Origin: Comamonadaceae bacterium
Lineage (GTDB): Bacteria > Pseudomonadota > Gammaproteobacteria > Burkholderiales > Burkholderiaceae_C
Assembly: GCA_947463845.1 (NCBI GenBank)
Contig: CANHUM010000112.1
Location: 1 to 6,053 of the forward strand
Direction: 5' to 3'
Length of the DNA: 6,053 nucleotides
How positions within the stretch are numbered: the stretch's first letter is position 1; the number at the start of each line of letters is the position of its first letter. This document shows positions 5,349-6,053 of this stretch, one piece after another. The notes beneath the pieces were generated by a model that was given only the letters and a program-made list of their open reading frames with translations, was not told the origin of the DNA and made no database searches. The position numbers and the translations under genes were made by a program.

Positions 5349-6005
5349 TTATTGGTTCACAGGAGATTTGGGGTCGAGCAGCAGACCCACAATATGGCGA
5401 ACCTGGGTCTCGGTCAAGATACCCATATGACCTGCACGCGGCATGTTGGAGCAAGCGTTGTAAGCCTTGGAATTCCAAATCTTGCCCCAGGTGTACTCCA
5501 CGATGGCCTTGCTGGCCGGATCATCTGGGTTGGAGACGCCGCGAATCTTGCCGTAGTTGTACAAACTCGGGCCCAGCGTGCCATAAGAAATTTCTTTCTT
5601 GTCCATCTGGTGGCAGTTGTAGCAATTGCCGCCATTGACCGCTGTAGCTGAGTCAGTCCAAGTCAGGCCGCGTCCACTTTGCGCAATGATTTCACCTTGC
5701 TTCCAGTCACCGATGAACTTGCCATCCGATGGCCACTTGATGGCCTTGAGGTTGGCTTCTTCGATGCGCTTGGCGGTCTTGTCGTCCAGCGGCTTGCCGG
5801 CCACATCGGCCTCACTGCACAAGCGGTTGGTTTCATCGGTGGCAGTGATGCGCTCCACCTTGACATGGCTTTGGTCACGGAACGACGCCTTGACGATCTT
5901 GTCGGTCAAGGCATTGAGTTCGGCCACAGATGGGCCGGATGCACAGCCAGCAGCCACCAAGGCTGCTGCAAGACTGGCCATTACGAGTTGGGTTTTTTTG
6001 TTCAT
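5349..6005 (-). CDS. soxX: Sulfur-oxidation c-type cytochrome SoxX
   Basis: SoxX is the monohaem subunit of SoxXA, which oxidatively joins thiosulfate to the SoxYZ carrier cysteine in the periplasm and passes on the electrons. The protein has 218 residues. AGGAGA (6011-6016 on the minus strand) lies 5 bases before ATG 6005 and fixes the start. The N-terminus MNKKTQLVMASLAAALVAAG is followed by C21-A-S, which fits a lipoprotein signal as well as a normal Sec signal. The haem motif is C128-Y-N-C131-H132. The block CSNMPRAGHMGILTETQVRH supplies the probable distal ligand M188 and is characteristic of SoxX. WKQGEIIAQSGRGLTW (101-116) and LGPSLYNYGKIRG (144-156) are also typical. Two further cysteines (63 and 185) could form a disulfide. 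It follows the preceding soxA stop by 18 bases and is the last cistron before a strong terminator. Confidence 0.96.
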   Translation of the reverse strand: MNKKTQLVMASLAAALVAAGCASGPSVAELNALTDKIVKASFRDQSHVKVERITATDETNRLCSEADVAGKPLDDKTAKRIEEANLKAIKWPSDGKFIGDWKQGEIIAQSGRGLTWTDSATAVNGGNCYNCHQMDKKEISYGTLGPSLYNYGKIRGVSNPDDPASKAIVEYTWGKIWNSKAYNACSNMPRAGHMGILTETQVRHIVGLLLDPKSPVNQ

Positions 6006-6023
6006 GAGGGTCTCCTGGTCAGA

Positions 6024-6053
6024 TCAGCGTTTGATGGCCGGGGCAATCGAGGC
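6024..6053 (-). CDS. soxA: C-terminal end of probable SoxA (rest outside window)
   Basis: On the minus strand, bases 6053-6024 read ASIAPAIKR followed by TGA. The ending APAIKR resembles the (E/A)xPAVRR tail common in SoxA, the haem-binding partner of SoxX, and soxA directly precedes soxX in betaproteobacterial sox operons. Only nine residues are visible, so the assignment depends mainly on context. The 18-base gap to soxX contains the soxX ribosome binding site. Confidence 0.6.
   Translation of the reverse strand, partial: ASIAPAIKR

Noticed and set aside
5290..5478. Upstream in-frame extension of SoxB by 63 residues
   Set aside because: It runs through the soxX terminator and the 3' end of soxX, lacks a signal peptide at its start, and would bury the Tat-like signal at NLSKREFIQ.

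Overview
The window looks like chromosomal DNA of a betaproteobacterium, most likely order Burkholderiales and probably family Comamonadaceae. This is inferred from the sox gene order A-X-B (the 3' part of the common soxCDYZAXB arrangement), GC-rich coding DNA, and protein features typical of that group. No database search was possible, so the placement is an informed guess.

Left part, plus strand (1-2322). A VWA-domain protein of the CoxE-like family enters from the left edge and ends at 810. Its TGA overlaps a GTG start at 807 that opens a short exported-protein N-terminus. After about 190 bp this gives way to sequence that reads, in another frame and with an internal TAA, as the last ~90 residues of TamB. 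I interpret 807-1272 as the scar of a lost tamA-tamB pair: the N-terminus of a probable TamA and the C-terminus of TamB remain. An AT-rich spacer (1273-1389) follows, with a plausible promoter and an imperfect inverted repeat. It precedes an intact 310-residue RodZ-like protein with a cytoplasmic helix-turn-helix region, one membrane segment, a low-complexity periplasmic linker and a small beta-rich C-terminal domain.

Middle. A tRNA-Arg gene with anticodon CCT and encoded CCA lies at 2390-2464 on the plus strand, with one A.G mismatch in its acceptor stem. It is the divide between the plus-strand genes and the convergent sulfur-oxidation genes.

Right part, minus strand (2511-6053). In transcription order: the last codons of a probable soxA, then soxX, an intrinsic terminator, soxB, an intercistronic hairpin, and an exported SoxH-like metallo-beta-lactamase-fold hydrolase. 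SoxX and SoxA form the cytochrome that attaches thiosulfate oxidatively to the SoxYZ carrier. SoxB hydrolyses the carrier-bound sulfonate to release sulfate. All act in the periplasm. The hydrolase has an intact metal site, but its role in the pathway is not established. The strong terminator only 8 bp behind soxX, inside what should be one operon, is the main regulatory feature.

I see no CRISPR array, insertion sequence or clearly novel multi-gene system. The most notable items are the tamA-tamB deletion scar, the terminator between soxX and soxB, and the RodZ-like protein with its AT-rich upstream region.
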